Assembly: GCF_024808665.1 (NCBI RefSeq)
Contig: NZ_JANUBZ010000018.1
Location: 7,075 to 71,074 of the forward strand
DNA from: Mucilaginibacter empetricola
GTDB taxonomy: Bacteria; Bacteroidota; Bacteroidia; Sphingobacteriales; Sphingobacteriaceae
Length of the DNA: 64,000 bases
Direction of reading: 5' to 3'
The first letter of the stretch is position 1. Every line of letters begins with the position of its first letter. The position numbers and the translations under genes are program-made. This document shows, one piece after another, positions 26,140-33,477 of the stretch. Under the pieces are notes generated by a model that did no database searches, was not told where the DNA came from, and saw only the letters and a program-made list of their open reading frames with translations.

Positions 26140-26403
26140 TCAGGGATAAACAACTCTGAAATAACTGCAATCAAGTCCCCTTAATAAGGCATTTATTTCA
26201 GCTAATTGGGCTAAGATCATTTTCGGATAGGGCTTATTTTTTTGTTCTTCCTCCAGGATATTTTCAATACCGTAAAGATTTTCTTCCAATATCAGGTCTT
26301 GATATACCGGTATTTGGGATTGGATAAAACCAATAAAATCCTCACCTAATTGGCTGTGATGAATGTCAACTACTTTTAATATGTTTTCGTGTTCAATTGC
26401 CAT
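26140..26403 (-). CDS. Unknown acidic protein, tandem paralog 1
   Basis: 87 residues. It is similar along its whole length to the neighbouring gene at 26451: both open MAI(E/K)H..ILK, share a Y.D.I....LY..E.I...E pattern, and end LDC(S/T)YFR. It is helical and acidic, with no known domain. Tandem duplication followed by divergence is clear; the role is unknown. Confidence 0.7.
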   Translation of the reverse strand: MAIEHENILKVVDIHHSQLGEDFIGFIQSQIPVYQDLILEENLYGIENILEEEQKNKPYPKMILAQLAEINALLRGLDCSYFRVVYP

Positions 26404-26450
26404 AACTGTGTTTTTAAAAGGGTTATTGTTTTTGATCGGCTATTATTTAA

Positions 26451-26717
26451 TTAGGACACATAAATCCTAAAGTAAGTGCAATCCAACTCTAAAAGCAGCT
26501 TTTCGAGTTCGGCTAACTCTTCCTTAATGTTATCGGGATAAGACCCGTCAGGCTCTTCCTTTTCCCAAATATCTTCAACACGGTAAAGGTGTTCATCATC
26601 CATGATCTGATCTCGGTATGATGGTTGGCAGGTATTCAGAAAATCTACCATATTTTCACTTATCTCGTCGATATTGAATTCTATCATTTTGAGTATGGTA
26701 TAATGTTTAATTGCCAT
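26451..26717 (-). CDS. Unknown acidic protein, tandem paralog 2
   Basis: 88 residues, the diverged duplicate of the 26140 gene (aligned end to end with few gaps, about one third identical by eye). NMVDFLNTCQPSYRDQIMDDEHLY and LAELEKLLLELDCTYFRI are its main conserved blocks. A 47-bp spacer separates the copies. Confidence 0.7.
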   Translation of the reverse strand: MAIKHYTILKMIEFNIDEISENMVDFLNTCQPSYRDQIMDDEHLYRVEDIWEKEEPDGSYPDNIKEELAELEKLLLELDCTYFRIYVS

Positions 26718-26769
26718 AGTCTTATTATTTTAAACGTTTTTAATTCTCAATTTATTAATTATTATACTA

Positions 26770-27009
26770 TCAGTATTTAATTAGGCAACCCCTTTCGTCT
26801 GTATAAATTTTTGCGTAATGATTATTTTTAATAATCAGTTCCTTTTGTTCATCAGTCAAAGGGGTTACAGAAGCAACCGCTCTGCCATACTCATACATTT
26901 TGTGGCCGATTGTTCTTATTTCCGTCCTCACCCGGACTTTCTGACCGTCCCACCTGGTTGCGCCAATACTTTTCAAAATTTGTTTCAATTCTTTGGCTTG
27001 CTCCATCAT
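26770..27009 (-). CDS. Unknown small protein, 79 residues
   Basis: Contains KELKQILKSIGATRWDGQKVRVRTEIR and then TPLTDEQKELIIKNNHYAKIY. It is mildly basic and starts with two Met codons. No family is recognised. It belongs to the minus-strand run of small cargo genes. Confidence 0.6.
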   Translation of the reverse strand: MMEQAKELKQILKSIGATRWDGQKVRVRTEIRTIGHKMYEYGRAVASVTPLTDEQKELIIKNNHYAKIYTDERGCLIKY

Positions 27010-27077
27010 AACCTATTGCCCTTATTCACTTACAATTCAACTACTACTATATAACTCATAATATTGCTCTAACTGAA

Positions 27078-27311
27078 TTATTTCAAGTGTAGGGGCTGAA
27101 TGCCCCTTGCTATTTTTGCCCGCCTCAAATGCTCATGCCAATACCTTTTATAGTTCTGGCGGAGATTATTGTTCCATGATTCGTTATAAAAACGATGACA
27201 TGACGCGGCATTGTTTAAACAAAAGATTATTGCCCCCTTGCCTGTTAGTATAACTCTTTCACCCCAAATGCCATTGGGATAATTAATTAGCTGAAACTGC
27301 CCCATCGTCAT
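27078..27311 (-). CDS. Unknown small basic protein, 77 residues
   Basis: Rich in aromatic and basic residues (HRFYNESWNNNLRQNYKRYW, then HEHLRRAKIARG). Its ATG directly follows the stop codon of the gene upstream (27312-27629), so the two are translationally linked. Family not recognised. Confidence 0.6.
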   Translation of the reverse strand: MTMGQFQLINYPNGIWGERVILTGKGAIIFCLNNAASCHRFYNESWNNNLRQNYKRYWHEHLRRAKIARGIQPLHLK

Positions 27312-27629
27312 TTATTGATTAATTTGTTTCAAAACTTCCAATAGTCCAATCATATTCCAATGGTCAATTTCATTGTCTGAAATAAAACTGGAAAAGTATT
27401 TTTTTTCAACATCGCTAAAGGAGGTATCTAATACAGGGCTTTTATCTTCATCTAACCTAATGGCCTCTATATAATCCTGCACCTCATCATTAAATGGTAC
27501 ATAATTAAATTCATCCATTTTAACCGGACGCCCGATGCGTTCAAGCTCCGCGCTGATGCTTTCGGTAATATCCTGTTCAAATTCGGAAAGTTGCTCCCTT
27601 AATTCTTCAATTCCTTTTGTCGTTTCCAT
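27312..27629 (-). CDS. Unknown acidic protein, 105 residues
   Basis: Starts METTKGIEELREQLSEFEQ, a helical acidic segment, followed by RIGRPVKMDEFNYVPFNDEV. Acidic residues far outnumber basic ones. No domain is recognised. The first gene of a zero-gap pair with 27078-27311. Confidence 0.65.
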   Translation of the reverse strand: METTKGIEELREQLSEFEQDITESISAELERIGRPVKMDEFNYVPFNDEVQDYIEAIRLDEDKSPVLDTSFSDVEKKYFSSFISDNEIDHWNMIGLLEVLKQINQ

Positions 27630-27653
27630 GGTCTTAAATATTAAATGACTGAT

Positions 27654-27953
27654 TTATTGGTTAGCCGCTATTGGGTAGGCAGGTTTAAAATCCATTTGGG
27701 TTGGTGTCCAGTAATTAGCCTGCAATTCTACCTGTGCTGTTACCTCGAATTGATCGTAACCATTCGGCAAAGCTTCCATAGCATTAGCGGTTACACACGT
27801 TCTATAAGCTATTGTTTGATCGCCATGTTCAGGCAATTCATACTCAGCAAGGATCGAAAATTGAACCTGCTCTTTTCCGCAATCAACCATTACAGTATAT
27901 ACCAAGTCGATTCCATCGGGATTTACGGGTGTATTTATCTTAATTGCTTTCAT
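27654..27953 (-). CDS. Unknown protein, 99 residues
   Basis: Predominantly beta-strand pattern (DLVYTVMVDCGKEQVQFSILAEY and FEVTAQVELQANYW). Acidic. No known motif. It lies 24 bp upstream of the METTKG gene in the same run. Confidence 0.65.
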   Translation of the reverse strand: MKAIKINTPVNPDGIDLVYTVMVDCGKEQVQFSILAEYELPEHGDQTIAYRTCVTANAMEALPNGYDQFEVTAQVELQANYWTPTQMDFKPAYPIAANQ

Positions 27954-28030
27954 CTTAAAACTTTTTTAATTATATAATTCCTTTCATAATGTGTGTAAAC
28001 TTGCATGACGCATTTCATAAAATAAGTAGT

Positions 28031-28387
28031 TTATATAAGAGTTAAACGTTCTATTTCTATTTCAAAACAATCACCATCAGCATCTTCAACAATGGCATTA
28101 TCACCTCTGAAAGATTTTATGTAACCGCTAAATTCGTGCATGTGGATGTCTGTACCGTTCGGTTCAGGTACTAAAGCCAAATCGCCAATGTTCAATTCTC
28201 CGCTGCAAGTTTCCTGTTCATAATCCATGCAAAGGATATGATCTTCAAACGTACCACCGTTGGTTATTTCATCAGCGGTCATGCTTGATATATCATTAGC
28301 CATTGTTTTTAACGCTTCTGATACTTGTTCTTTACTGCCTGAACCGGTAATCTTTATTTTAATGTCGGGAGATACTATTGTTGTCAT
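28031..28387 (-). CDS. Unknown acidic protein, 118 residues
   Basis: An N-terminal beta-alpha part (IKIKITGSGSKEQVSEALKT) is followed by a beta-rich acidic domain (CSGELNIGDLALVPEPNGTD, FSGYIKSFRGDNAIVEDADGD). The second part resembles small SH3-like or KOW-like barrels, which is only an impression. It starts 4 bp after the stop of the next gene upstream (28392), so the two are coupled. Confidence 0.65.
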   Translation of the reverse strand: MTTIVSPDIKIKITGSGSKEQVSEALKTMANDISSMTADEITNGGTFEDHILCMDYEQETCSGELNIGDLALVPEPNGTDIHMHEFSGYIKSFRGDNAIVEDADGDCFEIEIERLTLI

Positions 28388-28391
28388 AGTT

Positions 28392-28631
28392 TTAATATTT
28401 AAGCCGTTTTAATTCATCAGCAACTTCCTGTTCAGATGGATTACTTCCCTCAAAAAGCAGGTAGGATTTACCATCCTCAAACATTTCGTCCTGTTCTTCA
28501 ATTTCCCGTACTGGCTCTACGCCATCGTCCTGTAAGTCATAGTCAACAATTAATACTTTACAGTCGGGCAAGTTTGTGTTAAAGGATGTAATCACACCCC
28601 CACTTACTGTTATTAATACTTTTGCTTCCAT
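28392..28631 (-). CDS. Unknown strongly acidic protein, 79 residues
   Basis: 19 Asp/Glu against 7 Lys/Arg by count. It begins with a beta-strand segment (EAKVLITVSGGVITSFNTNL) and ends in an acidic helix (PSEQEVADELKRLKY). The charge is compatible with a DNA-mimic protein, but this is speculation. Coupled to the downstream 118-residue gene. Confidence 0.65.
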   Translation of the reverse strand: MEAKVLITVSGGVITSFNTNLPDCKVLIVDYDLQDDGVEPVREIEEQDEMFEDGKSYLLFEGSNPSEQEVADELKRLKY

Positions 28632-28657
28632 AATAATTTCCTTAGTTATTTATTAAC

Positions 28658-28840
28658 TTAATCGTTTAAAAGTTCGCCATCATATTTTTTGGCATGATTG
28701 ATATAGCGTTGTATTTGTTTAATCCTAAACACCCAATTATCTATCAGATCTGCCACACTGTCCTAATAGGCTAAGTCATCGATCAAATCGCCGTCTAATC
28801 CGGCATCTATAAATGTTTTTTCTAATTCTGCGTGTGTCAT
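28658..28840 (-). pseudogene. Small gene interrupted by an in-frame stop
   Basis: From ATG 28840 the frame reads MTHAELEKTFIDAGLDGDLI, then DDLAY, a TAG at 28763-28765, and continues in frame as DSVADLIDNWVFRIKQIQRY to a stop at 28658. The 60-codon product would be a small helical acidic protein in keeping with its neighbours, and the gene order fits. A single base change (TAG) breaks it after 25 residues, unless the stop is read through. Confidence 0.65.
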
Positions 28841-28855
28841 GATTTTCTTGTTTAT

Positions 28856-29365
28856 TTAAACAGCTAATTGCCAAATCTCTATATCGCTTAAAAGCATTTC
28901 ATCGGGAGAGGCATAGAAAAAAACCTCCCTGTCTAATTTGCAACCCTCAAAATCCTGCCCAAATTCGTTACGCAATACTTCCCCAAACGCCTCCGGCGCA
29001 ATGGTTAAATCAAAGCCGGGATTTTCCGGGTCTGCAAGCTCCCTGCACTTATAGGCTTTGTCTTTCCCAAAGATTGTAGAATATTTGAAACTGGCCTGTC
29101 GTTTATCGCCGTCAGCCCAAATCTCAAACGTTTGGTAGTCTTCATCCAGTAACAATGTATCTTCGTCAAGGTCGTCGGGCGATAAACCAATCCAGTCGTC
29201 GTCGTCCCCGTATTCCTTACACATGATTTCAAATGGTAAAAATTCACCGTGCAGTAATAACAATCGTTCTGCTTCTTCTTTGCTGATACGCTGGTTGAAG
29301 TTGGTGGTTTCGTCATCGGTATTGATGTTAACTTCGATGCCTTTAATAATTTGTGTTGTTTCCAT
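28856..29365 (-). CDS. Unknown strongly acidic protein, about 169 residues
   Basis: About 42 Asp/Glu against 15 Lys/Arg by count, including runs such as GDDDDW and SPDDLDEDTLLLDED. The ATG at 29365 (METTQIIKG) is preferred over 29389 because it lies 4 bp after the stop of the 50-residue gene upstream. No domain is recognised. With the neighbouring acidic proteins it could serve as an anti-restriction or DNA-mimic function; this is inference from charge and setting only. Confidence 0.72.
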   Translation of the reverse strand: METTQIIKGIEVNINTDDETTNFNQRISKEEAERLLLLHGEFLPFEIMCKEYGDDDDWIGLSPDDLDEDTLLLDEDYQTFEIWADGDKRQASFKYSTIFGKDKAYKCRELADPENPGFDLTIAPEAFGEVLRNEFGQDFEGCKLDREVFFYASPDEMLLSDIEIWQLAV

Positions 29366-29369
29366 AGCA

Positions 29370-29522
29370 TTAAACAAGTTGAAATTCATACATATTAACG
29401 GGCATACGACTAACCAAAATCATTCCGTTACGGGTCAAAAATTCTATTACCTCAGTTTTTGTATTTTTCGGATAGAAATGCAAAAAATGGTCAAATGTCT
29501 TTATAGTTACCATGTCGCTCAT
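29370..29522 (-). CDS. Unknown small protein, 50 residues, first gene of the cargo run
   Basis: From ATG 29522 it reads MSDMVTIKTFDHFLHFYPKN, then a helix with TEVIEFLTRNGMILVS, and ends at TAA 29370-29372. A good Bacteroidota promoter (29537-29568) is placed to start transcription about 8 bp before this ATG, which supports a real gene and identifies it as the first of the operon running to 25222 or beyond. Confidence 0.65.
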   Translation of the reverse strand: MSDMVTIKTFDHFLHFYPKNTKTEVIEFLTRNGMILVSRMPVNMYEFQLV

Positions 29523-29536
29523 TACTAATTACATAT

Positions 29537-29568
29537 CAAATATAAGAAAATTCTTGATACTTGCAAAA
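29537..29568 (-). promoter_or_regulatory. Promoter of the small-gene run
   Basis: On the minus strand TTTTG, a 19-bp spacer and TATATTTG. Both boxes and the spacing are near consensus. Transcription should start around 29530. Confidence 0.75.
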
Positions 29569-29648
29569 CAAATATCAACTTATTTTATATTTTTTTCTTC
29601 CAGGGAAAATGGGAGAAGTCAGTAATAAATTTTCGGCTAACTCCTGAA

Positions 29649-30158
29649 TCACCTACATAAGATCGTCTTATATTTACTTTTAGGCGGTCTGCATAAAGCA
29701 AATTTACCCAAACAATTATTTTTCTCAAAATAAAATACTAAAATAATTAGTACGCTTGTTCGGGTAAAAAGCGAAACAAATACATCGGATATACTATATA
29801 ATATAAAGCGAGCAAACTCGCCAGTATATTCCCGCCATGCTTCCCTTCGACGCACACCCCATTTCACCATGTAAGCAACCGAGAGCGCGTAGCCGGGTAA
29901 ACTGTCAAGGGCGGGCGGGGCCGCTGAAAGCAAATAACTCCCGCCCGTTCATATACCCTTTACAGTTTATCCCGGCGTGGGCTATCTTTGCGGATATGGT
30001 GTACATGGGGTTGTTGTTGTTTCTTTTCATCGGCAAAAAAGAGAAAGGCAAATCGGTTATGAGCGAAGCGAATTTCCGATTTGCTGTGCAGGCTAGAAAT
30101 GAACCTGAACTTTTCACACCGCTTTAAAATATAGCTTCATATCCGTAAATTTGGATCT
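29649..30158. other. GC-rich stretch without a confident gene
   Basis: Separates the minus-strand cargo run from the plus-strand phosphatase gene. A frame at 29649-29933 (minus) reads MLSAAPPALDSLPGYALSVA and VKWGVRRREAWREYTGEFAR, but its codon use and mixed hydrophobic-basic pattern look non-coding. The stretch 29815-29975 is much richer in G+C than its surroundings. It holds the left flank of the phosphatase gene, where TAAATTTG at 30146-30153 is a possible -7 box almost touching the ATG. Confidence 0.4.
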
Positions 30159-30785
30159 ATGAAAAATGTATGGTTTATCCGCCATGCCGAGTCCGAGGCG
30201 AATGCCGGGCTGCCTACTGCTGATCCCGGTCTGATTGCACTAACGTCTAAAGGACACGAACAGGCGGAACTTTTAGCTGATATTATCAATGTCGTGCCCG
30301 ACCTGGTGGTCTGCTCATCCTATATAAGAACGCAACAAACAGCACGACCCCTTTTGGATAAATACTCCCACGTTCAAACATTGGTATGGCCGATACATGA
30401 GTTCGACTTCTTATCGCCCAAATCGTGTATAAATACCACCGTCGATCAGCGGCGGCCCTGGGTAAAAAGCTATTGGGATGCCTGCCTGCCCGATTATGTA
30501 CACGGCGAGGGAGCAGAATCTTTTAACAGCTTCCGAAACCGTGTAATTTCGTGTATTAAACTTTTAGAGCAAAGGGATGAAGCGTTTATCCTGGTGTTTG
30601 CGCATGGCCATGTCATGCGCGTGATCTGGCAATATTTTACCACAGGCAAGTATGACGATCCGGCGGCTATGACTGTGTTTCGAGATCAAATGACTTTATT
30701 GCCGGTACATAATACAGCAGTGTTCAAAGCCAGCTACAATCAGGATACATGGAATATTCTTGACCCTGTATTTGACCCGAGTTAG
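30159..30785 (+). CDS. Histidine phosphatase family protein
   Basis: A 208-residue member of the phosphoglycerate-mutase-like branch. The catalytic motif is FIRHAESEAN (RHA/G with His at about residue 9), the second Arg is in CSSYIRTQQTARPL, and the second catalytic His is in LVFAHGHVMR. It is cytoplasmic. The only plus-strand gene in this half of the element. A TAnnTTTG box ends 5 bp before the ATG, so its mRNA may have almost no leader. Substrate unknown. Confidence 0.9.
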   Translation: MKNVWFIRHAESEANAGLPTADPGLIALTSKGHEQAELLADIINVVPDLVVCSSYIRTQQTARPLLDKYSHVQTLVWPIHEFDFLSPKSCINTTVDQRRPWVKSYWDACLPDYVHGEGAESFNSFRNRVISCIKLLEQRDEAFILVFAHGHVMRVIWQYFTTGKYDDPAAMTVFRDQMTLLPVHNTAVFKASYNQDTWNILDPVFDPS

Positions 30786-30838
30786 CCGCAGGTGAATAAT
30801 TAAATATTATTGGCTGCGGTTAAAAATCATCAGGTTGG

Positions 30839-31072
30839 TTAAAAGTTTGTATTGATCACTACTATTTCCCCGGTTGCTGCGTTTACATGGACAAGTTCCC
30901 GGTGGTTAGTATATTGGTGGACAAACACATCTTTGGAATTACCATGTTGGTAAATATTATAAAAACCAGCCTTTAGATTTTCGGCCTCCACCTTTTCAAT
31001 TACAGGTCGCAAGCGGTTTTCCATCTCTTTTAAAGTGCATTCAAAAATCTGCTTATAGGCTAATTCTTCCAT
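30839..31072 (-). CDS. Unknown small protein, about 77 residues
   Basis: From ATG 31072 the protein begins MEELAYKQIFECTLKEMENR and continues to a beta-strand C-terminus (HRELVHVNAATGEIVVINT). The same frame stays open upstream to the stop of the zeta-toxin gene, with a TTG at 31105 but no ATG. Family not recognised. Lies downstream of the zeta toxin gene on the same strand. Confidence 0.55.
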   Translation of the reverse strand: MEELAYKQIFECTLKEMENRLRPVIEKVEAENLKAGFYNIYQHGNSKDVFVHQYTNHRELVHVNAATGEIVVINTNF

Positions 31073-31105
31073 ATAGCATTGCTTTAACACATCAAATTTA
31101 CCCAA

Positions 31106-31258
31106 ATACGGGATATTGTCAATCTCAGAGCACTGGTTTTTGCACTTCCAGGTTTCGCAAGGTTCGCCGCGAAACCCTGACCATAAGGGCAGCGAAGATG
31201 GTTTCGCATACGCAAACCCATCTTGCTGTTTCCTTTGGTGGTAATTACACCGGATAAT
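31106..31258. other. Spacer with inverted repeats after the zeta toxin gene
   Basis: Holds repeated GCGAAACC / GGTTTCGC units in opposite orientations (around 31152-31210), GC-rich compared with the flanks. The zeta-toxin frame stays open through it after the TAA at 31259, without an ATG. It may be a structured spacer or the remains of a longer coding region. Confidence 0.4.
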
Positions 31259-32290
31259 TTACCTTCGTGGCCCACCGCCCTGGCGATGGCCGGGACCATT
31301 ATCATCCCCTAAATCTTTGCCCCTTGACTGCCGCAATTGTTGACGGGCTTCTTCAGCTTGTCTTTGCCGCTCTAATTCCTGCCGTTGCTGTGCGGCTTTC
31401 AGTTCCTGCGCCGCTTTTTGTTCCTGTGCTTGCTGCTCGGCCATCTGCTGCATTTGACCTGGCGAGGGGTACTCGGCCTTCATTTCTTCCTTGAATTTAG
31501 CTATTTCTTCCGCAGGTGCATCCCTGGCTATTTTTTGGAGGATGACTTTTTTCATTTCCTGCTCAAAAAAGTTTTCCATTTTATGCGGCCACGGCTGATC
31601 AAAGACTTCCTGAAATATTTGTACCGCATTCGGCGGATTAGTAGCGATCAGGTGTATCCCTTCAATTTCAGAAGATCGGTCAGAGGCCACATTCCTGCCA
31701 TAGATCTGCATTTTATCATACAGAGCCGCCGACTGTACCATCAGGACCGATGGTACCAACTTGCTATAACGCTCGTCGTGATCTTCTTTGCTGATTATTC
31801 GACCGCTTGTTTCCTGAAGCTTTTGTTTTTCATAACGGGTCTGGGTGCCCAACAAGCTTAACTTTGGGTGAACCGCCAATAGTTTTAAATCAACCCGGTA
31901 ATCGTTTTTCTTTAATTCCTGGATCATTTTATTGATATCGGCACCATTGGCAAAAGTGACTTCCAAAACAAAATTCAGGCGATTCTTTATGCAATAGTCC
32001 TTTAGACCTTCACGCCACTTCCAGGCATAGTCACCGGTAAGCTGTGGATAATAAGCTTCAAATTCTCTCTTGATCTTGTTCGCAGAAGGGTGGAAATCAC
32101 GTAACTGATCCAAACTGCAGACCAGGGCGTTATGCCCCAATTCCTCTACTGCGTTGTTCTCAAGAAAGCTTTTACCTGATCCAGGTTGAGCACCAACGAT
32201 AATGGCAACCGGTTTTTCAACAGGCGCGCCATCGTTACGGTGAAAGTTGATAATATATCGCTGCACCTCATCAAATGCCGAGGTGGTCAA
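31259..32290 (-). CDS. Zeta toxin family protein
   Basis: The zeta toxin domain (about residues 20-210) phosphorylates UDP-N-acetylglucosamine in known members. The P-loop is IVGAQPGSGKSFLEN, the substrate Asp region CSLDQLRDFHP, and the third motif FVLEVTFANGADI. The C-terminal 90 residues form a Gln/Arg/Glu-rich tail (AQEQKAAQELKAAQQRQELE). The listed start is TTG 32290, but the same frame is open 23 codons further to an A10 run at 32349-32358 that abuts the upstream gene. The true N-terminus may therefore be made by slippage. It lies in the relaxase operon. Confidence 0.85.
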   Translation of the reverse strand: MTTSAFDEVQRYIINFHRNDGAPVEKPVAIIVGAQPGSGKSFLENNAVEELGHNALVCSLDQLRDFHPSANKIKREFEAYYPQLTGDYAWKWREGLKDYCIKNRLNFVLEVTFANGADINKMIQELKKNDYRVDLKLLAVHPKLSLLGTQTRYEKQKLQETSGRIISKEDHDERYSKLVPSVLMVQSAALYDKMQIYGRNVASDRSSEIEGIHLIATNPPNAVQIFQEVFDQPWPHKMENFFEQEMKKVILQKIARDAPAEEIAKFKEEMKAEYPSPGQMQQMAEQQAQEQKAAQELKAAQQRQELERQRQAEEARQQLRQSRGKDLGDDNGPGHRQGGGPRR

Positions 32291-32340
32291 ATGATACCGC
32301 TTTTTGAGAACCTCGGCAAAAGAAGGCGAATACGATTTGT

Positions 32341-32751
32341 CTAAAGTATTTTTTTTTTCTCTGCCAGTAATATGGGGCTGTACTTAGCGATCAGTTCCTC
32401 CATTCGCTCCATTGTCTTGTAGTTCTGCGTATTTCGGTTAGCTTGATGCGCTTCGTCACGCAACGCCACCAATTCCGCAATCCTATCCTGATTAGGATGA
32501 GCTTTCTTCATTTCTTTCATGTGTTCCGTTGAAGCAAGCGCGACCAATCCGGTTAAAATAGATTTAGTGCTTTCTGTCAACGAATACCAGTCCAGCGGAT
32601 TACGTTCCTGTACGGTGGATGTCGGCGTTAAAGGCAGATGGTTCTTTTTCGCCAGTTCCACATACTCCTTATAATCCATACTCAGGTTGACCCTTAAAGG
32701 TTCCCCGGTTTCCACATCTGTCACAAACTGTGCTTCCATAATCTTATCCAT
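32341..32751 (-). CDS. Unknown protein upstream of zeta toxin, possible partner
   Basis: 136 residues, soluble, helical (DQDRIAEL-type and MERMEELIAKYSPILL segments). It starts MDKIMEAQFVTDVETGEPLR. It ends EKKKIL* over an A10 run, and one extra A there would fuse it in frame to the zeta toxin. Its position before the toxin suggests an antitoxin or N-terminal domain of the toxin. The family is not recognised. Confidence 0.7.
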   Translation of the reverse strand: MDKIMEAQFVTDVETGEPLRVNLSMDYKEYVELAKKNHLPLTPTSTVQERNPLDWYSLTESTKSILTGLVALASTEHMKEMKKAHPNQDRIAELVALRDEAHQANRNTQNYKTMERMEELIAKYSPILLAEKKKIL

Positions 32752-32821
32752 AACTCATTCAAATTTAATAAATAATTCATAATTTTTTGTTACTCTGCTA
32801 TACGCAGCCGTCATACGGCTG

Positions 32822-33415
32822 TTAATTTGTATGTTTTGTTTTATTGCCCGACAACGTTTCCTTCCGCGCCTGGGCAGTTTCATTTTTAAGCGCTTTGGCT
32901 TCTTTTTGTGCGGCCTTGGCATCTTGTTCTTTCTGTTCAGCTACGTCCCCAGCGTGATCGCTTTGACTGGCCTTTTCTTCTATCTCGATGGTATTCTTTT
33001 CCGCAGCGTCGGGGCCAGCCTGATAAATACTATCCGCCCAGTCTGCTTGTATTGGATAAGCCTGGCGGATCATCCGGTATTTGAGCGAATTAGCTTTTAA
33101 CGTATTGTTATCCGCGTGCTGGCTGATGTTCAGGCCGACCGATAAGCAGGTAAATAGCCCCCACGCCGCCAAAACGATGATGACGCCCTTTGTTTTGATG
33201 TCCAGCGTATGCTGAATTTTCATCGCCAGGAGTTTCTCGACCAATGCTTTAACCTGATCGAGGTGGCTTTTCAGATTGATCACTAACTCCCTTAAAGCTG
33301 CTGTAGCCTCCTTATAATCCGGGTAGTCCCTTTTTTCAATCACTTCCACTTGCTTGATCAGCTGGTCAAAAAGCTGCTCGTGGTTGTCTAATTTTTCTTT
33401 GATTTCACTTTCCAT
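32822..33415 (-). CDS. Membrane-anchored coiled-coil protein of the mobilization operon
   Basis: 197 residues. The N-terminal 65 residues are a charged coiled coil (EIKEKLDNHEQLFDQLIKQV), a single transmembrane helix lies at about 77-97 (GVIIVLAAWGLFTCLSVGL), and the C-terminal part is a Lys/Glu/Ala-rich helix (EQDAKAAQKEAKALKNETAQ). It directly follows the relaxase gene (62-bp spacer). The placement recalls small membrane proteins accompanying MOBP relaxases that help dock the relaxosome. The role is inference. Confidence 0.75.
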   Translation of the reverse strand: MESEIKEKLDNHEQLFDQLIKQVEVIEKRDYPDYKEATAALRELVINLKSHLDQVKALVEKLLAMKIQHTLDIKTKGVIIVLAAWGLFTCLSVGLNISQHADNNTLKANSLKYRMIRQAYPIQADWADSIYQAGPDAAEKNTIEIEEKASQSDHAGDVAEQKEQDAKAAQKEAKALKNETAQARKETLSGNKTKHTN

Positions 33416-33477
33416 AATCGTACTAATAATTTAATGTTTACTATATTTTAATTGTTATTAAGCTCATCGAACAGTAA

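Noticed and set aside
29005..29370. 121-codon minus-strand frame
   Set aside because: A shadow of the acidic gene at 28856-29365 in another frame.
31084..31305. 73-codon minus-strand frame overlapping the zeta-toxin end
   Set aside because: Runs through the GC-rich inverted repeats and overlaps the toxin gene; no protein-like pattern beyond Ala/Arg runs.
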